Positions 61,352-64,000 of a stretch of 64,000 bases of DNA are shown here, piece after piece. The number at the start of each line of letters is the position of its first letter. Within the stretch, counting starts at the first letter, position 1. Origin of the DNA: PHAA01 sp022706565 (GTDB lineage: Bacteria > Bacillota > Syntrophomonadia > Syntrophomonadales > Syntrophomonadaceae); NCBI GenBank assembly GCA_040769385.1, contig JAXGLD010000002.1:248001-312000 (forward strand). Reading direction: 5' to 3'. The notes under the pieces were generated by a model. That model was not told where the DNA came from. It did not search any database and saw only the letters and a program-made list of their open reading frames with translations. The position numbers and the translations under genes are program-made.

Positions 61352-62641
61352 TTAAACTCCAATCTTCTGAAGGCAAACATCCACTGCTTCCAGAGTTTTG
61401 TCGATGTCCTCGTCGGTGTGAGCGGCCGACACAAAGCAAACCTCGAATTGTGACGGCGGGAGGTAAATCCCCGCTTGCAGCATCTGCTGAAAATAATCGG
61501 CATATTTAACCGTATCGCATTTCAGCACCGATTCGTAATCATATACCGGCGGCTCAGTGAAAAACAGGGAGAACATGGAGCCGCACTGGTTGATACAGCA
61601 ATCCAATTCATATTTCTGGGTTATGTTCCTTATCCCGTTCGTAAGTCGGTCAGTATTGGCCTCAATGCCGGGGTATGGATTCAGCTCTTTCAATAGACTC
61701 AAAGCTGCCACACCGGCCGCCATGGCAATGGGATTGCCTGACAAGGTACCGGCCTGATATACATCGCCTTGAGGAGCAATACGTTCCATTATCTCCAGCT
61801 TACCGCCATAGGCACCCACCGGCAGGCCGCCGCCGACGATCTTGCCCAAAGTCGTCAGGTCCGGGTCGATATCGATTTGGGTCTGAACCCCCCCGTAACA
61901 TACCCGGAAACCGGTTATTATCTCATCAAATATCAACAGACTGCCATACAACCTGGTTATGTCTCTTAGGCCCTGCAAAAATCCCGGTTTCGGATTAACC
62001 AGGCCCATGTTGGCAGCCACCGGTTCCACAATTACAGCAGCAATGTCCGGCCCCATCAGCATAAATGCTTTCTTGACCGATTCAAGATCATTGTACTTGC
62101 ACACCACCGTCTGGTCTATAAAAGACTTTGGAACGCCGGAACTGGTAGGGACTCCCGTGGTAAGCAAACCGGAGCCGGCCTTAATTAAGAATGAATCTGC
62201 ATGTCCGTGGTAGCAGCCTTCAAATTTAATGATTTTATCCCGGTTGGTGAATGCCCGGGCCAGGCGCACCGCGCTCATGGTTGCTTCAGTGCCTGAATTC
62301 ACCAATCTCACCCGGTCGATGGAGGGAAAAGCATCACAAATCATTTGGGCCAATTGTATTTCCCGGGGTGAACAAGCCCCGAAACTGGTACCCTCTTCCG
62401 CAGCCGCACAGATGGCCCGAACGATCTCCGGATGACTATGTCCCAAGATGAGCGGCCCCCATGAGCATACGTAGTCAATAAAACTATTGCCATCCGCATC
62501 ATACAATCTCGAACCAAGCCCTTTATCGATCATTAAAGGGTGCATGCCTACCGACTTGAATGCCCGGACTGGACTGTTCACTCCGCCCGGCATATATTTC
62601 CGGGCCTCATTAAATAACCGCTCCGATTGTTTGGTTTCCAA
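61352..62641 (-). CDS. hemL: Glutamate-1-semialdehyde 2,1-aminomutase
   Basis: 429-residue PLP enzyme forming 5-aminolevulinate in the C5 tetrapyrrole route. YMPGGVNSPVRAFKSVG, DYVCSWGPLILGH, SSGTEATMSAVRLARA-like VNSGTEATMSAV and the PLP lysine in TLGKIVGGGLPVGAYGG are intact. The start is taken as TTG 62641 because GGGGGT lies six bases upstream and METKQSERLFNEA matches the family. ATG 62683 would overlap ahbB. Last gene of the Ahb cluster. Confidence 0.94.
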   Translation of the reverse strand: METKQSERLFNEARKYMPGGVNSPVRAFKSVGMHPLMIDKGLGSRLYDADGNSFIDYVCSWGPLILGHSHPEIVRAICAAAEEGTSFGACSPREIQLAQMICDAFPSIDRVRLVNSGTEATMSAVRLARAFTNRDKIIKFEGCYHGHADSFLIKAGSGLLTTGVPTSSGVPKSFIDQTVVCKYNDLESVKKAFMLMGPDIAAVIVEPVAANMGLVNPKPGFLQGLRDITRLYGSLLIFDEIITGFRVCYGGVQTQIDIDPDLTTLGKIVGGGLPVGAYGGKLEIMERIAPQGDVYQAGTLSGNPIAMAAGVAALSLLKELNPYPGIEANTDRLTNGIRNITQKYELDCCINQCGSMFSLFFTEPPVYDYESVLKCDTVKYADYFQQMLQAGIYLPPSQFEVCFVSAAHTDEDIDKTLEAVDVCLQKIGV

Positions 62642-62675
62642 ACCAAGACCCCCTTTGTCCATTGAACAATCCAGC

Positions 62676-63143
62676 TTACACATATTTCATACTGGCTTTT
62701 TTAAATTCCTTAAGGCTTTTAATTATCAAGTAATCGTTCAGTCCGGTTTCATTTGCCGCCCTAGCTATCACTTCGTGCAGTTTGACATCTTTGCGGGCAT
62801 GGATCATGGTAAACAAATTATATGGAAATGTGGCTGGTACCTGACGCAGGTAACAATGGCTCACCTCCGGGAATTCTGCCATTTTATGCCCGGCCTGGTA
62901 AGCTTCTGCAGGATCGACTTTCCAGGCAACCATAGCATTGGCAGTGAAGCCCGCTTGCTGATGCCTCAACACTGCTCCCCAGCGCCTGAGGGTGCCCTCC
63001 TCCCGCATTCTTGCAATCCGCACTAAGATTTCATCCACGTCAATCCCAAGTTGCTCTGATAATTCGGCGAAGGGCTGTGACTGGAGAGGTAAATCACCTT
63101 GAATCAATTCCAGTATTCCTAAATCTATAGAATCAATCTTCAT
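62676..63143 (-). CDS. ahbB: Siroheme decarboxylase subunit AhbB (Lrp/AsnC-like)
   Basis: 155-residue Lrp/AsnC-fold protein. With AhbA it removes two acetate carboxyls from siroheme to give 12,18-didecarboxysiroheme in the alternative heme route of anaerobes. It has an N-terminal HTH-like part and a C-terminal RAM-like domain with HCYLRQVPATFPYNLFTMIHAR. ATG at 63143 overlaps ahbA by 11 bases, and the neighbouring SPASM radical SAM gene argues for heme synthesis rather than DNA-binding regulation. Confidence 0.88.
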   Translation of the reverse strand: MKIDSIDLGILELIQGDLPLQSQPFAELSEQLGIDVDEILVRIARMREEGTLRRWGAVLRHQQAGFTANAMVAWKVDPAEAYQAGHKMAEFPEVSHCYLRQVPATFPYNLFTMIHARKDVKLHEVIARAANETGLNDYLIIKSLKEFKKASMKYV

Positions 63144-63603
63144 CGTTGGTCTCCATATCGAAGTTCACTCTGATCTTGAAAACCTTTTCAGCCGGCATGC
63201 TGACTATCTCAACACCTAACTCCGATTCAAGCTCTGTCAGTATTCGATCGGCTTCTTCCCGGGTTGGTACTGTCAGTGTAAACCACAGATTATAGTCATG
63301 GTCACGCAGATAGTTGTGGGTAACCCCGGGAAGGCGGTTGATCGCCTCCGCGGCCTCGTCGACCCTGGAGTCCGGAACCATCGCCGTGCACAAAGTCGAA
63401 TAGTAACCCAGAGAACGTGTATCCATGATACCCCCAATCCTCCGGATGAGTCCGGCCGACTTCATGCTCCCGATGCGGGACAAAACCTCTCCCTCGCTGA
63501 TCCCCATCCGCTCCGCCATTATCTTGAAAGGTTGGGCAGCCACGGGGAAATCATTCTGCAGCAGGTTGAGTATCTGACGATCAATACTATCAAGCGCCGG
63601 CAC
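63133..63603 (-). CDS. ahbA: Siroheme decarboxylase subunit AhbA (Lrp/AsnC-like)
   Basis: 156-residue partner of AhbB with the same HTH-RAM architecture (LNLLQNDFPVAAQPF; GVTHNYLRDHDYNLWFTLTVP). The two share clear sequence similarity, as expected of the AhbA/AhbB pair (NirDL family). GTG at 63603 directly follows the stop of the radical SAM gene, with AAGGGGGC eight bases upstream. Role: first committed step from siroheme towards heme. Confidence 0.88.
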   Translation of the reverse strand: MPALDSIDRQILNLLQNDFPVAAQPFKIMAERMGISEGEVLSRIGSMKSAGLIRRIGGIMDTRSLGYYSTLCTAMVPDSRVDEAAEAINRLPGVTHNYLRDHDYNLWFTLTVPTREEADRILTELESELGVEIVSMPAEKVFKIRVNFDMETNDED

Positions 63604-64000
63604 CTATTGTGCCCCCTTAGGGTGATAGAGGCACCAGGTATCTTCCGCCATGAAATCACCGCTGTAATAGTTGGCTCGGGCACGACATCCGCCGCATCGT
63701 TCTTTATAATCGCACACCCCGCACTTGCCCTGGTATTCCAGAGTACGCAGCCTTTGCAGTACTTCATTCTCACGCCAAATCTTGTCGAAAGGCTGTTCTT
63801 TGACGTTTCCCAGTCTCATGTCCAGATAGGCGCAGGGCTGAACATCCCCGGTCGGGCTTATGATGCAGTAACTAATCCCTGCCAGGCAGCCTTTGGAGAA
63901 CCGCAGCGGTACGCCTTTTTTGTCCGCCACCCTGATAAATTGAGGGGCGCAGGTGGGTTTGATTTCGATTGGAACAGTTCTTTGTTTCTCCATCACCCGC
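63604..64000 (-). CDS. SPASM radical SAM protein of heme synthesis (AhbC/AhbD/NirJ family), C-terminal part
   Basis: Only the last 132 or so residues lie in the window and the reading frame stays open to its edge. The SPASM auxiliary Fe-S domain is seen: KPTCAPQF, GCLAGISYCIISPTGDVQPCAYLDM, then CGVCDYKERCGGCRARA. This pattern belongs to NirJ/AhbC/AhbD enzymes, which either remove acetate groups from didecarboxysiroheme (AhbC) or form the vinyl groups of heme (AhbD). The fragment does not let me choose. Directly upstream of ahbA-ahbB-hemL. Confidence 0.85.
   Translation of the reverse strand, partial: RVMEKQRTVPIEIKPTCAPQFIRVADKKGVPLRFSKGCLAGISYCIISPTGDVQPCAYLDMRLGNVKEQPFDKIWRENEVLQRLRTLEYQGKCGVCDYKERCGGCRARANYYSGDFMAEDTWCLYHPKGAQ

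Overview
The window looks like chromosome of an anaerobic, spore-forming Firmicute. The best match to its gene content is a syntrophic fatty-acid oxidiser of the Syntrophomonas type; this is inferred from gene content, with no database search. Supporting points are spore genes (gpr protease, an alpha/beta SASP, ylbJ), strong GGAGG ribosome-binding sites with many GTG/TTG starts, a Tat-exported selenocysteine formate dehydrogenase with a cytochrome b anchor, etfBA followed by a membrane Fe-S ETF:quinone oxidoreductase, pta-ackA for acetate formation, and siroheme-dependent (Ahb) heme synthesis. I see no insertion sequence, prophage, CRISPR array, tRNA or rRNA, and the gene order is mostly housekeeping.

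Layout. 1-9.1 kb (minus): recJ-relA-MBL hydrolase-hemZ-hisS-aspS, with aspS cut by the window edge. 9.2-10.1 kb: a small DUF896 protein and a KdpD-type universal stress protein. 10.3-16.1 kb (plus): a complete seven-gene Mrp cation/proton antiporter operon; mrpA appears to start at CTG. 16.2-18.5 kb (plus): a duplicated-repeat DUF1538 membrane protein followed by two divergent P-II-like proteins, the least understood cassette here. 18.8-23.3 kb: a P-loop ATPase and two divergent moeA genes, one fused to a binding-protein-like domain. 23.7-29.3 kb (plus): fdhA (Sec)-fdhB-fdhC-fdhE.

29.5-44.4 kb (minus): mtaD, a class II aldolase, mtnA and mtnP (a probable MTA/5'-deoxyadenosine salvage, DHAP-shunt-like route), then ftsY-smc-Elp3-like radical SAM-rnc-plsX, rpmF-yceD, and ackA-pta. 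44.5-50.7 kb: tmcAL, a patatin-like protein, ylbJ, a coiled-coil protein, rsmD, gpr, a SASP and a 47-residue SASP-like mini-gene. 50.8-56.9 kb: recG-fakA-like-asp23, rpmB, hslO, coaD. 57.1-61.1 kb (minus): etfB-etfA-membrane Fe-S oxidoreductase. 61.3-64 kb (minus): a SPASM radical SAM protein (cut by the window edge), ahbA, ahbB, hemL.

How the parts fit (inference). FDH needs molybdenum or tungsten cofactor (moeA genes), Sec insertion (SECIS seen) and FdhE. EtfAB plus the membrane oxidoreductase would pass acyl-CoA dehydrogenase electrons to quinone. FDH with its cytochrome b could dispose of reducing equivalents as formate, Mrp could couple ion gradients to this, and Pta-AckA would recover ATP. 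The Ahb/HemL genes would supply tetrapyrroles for the cytochromes.
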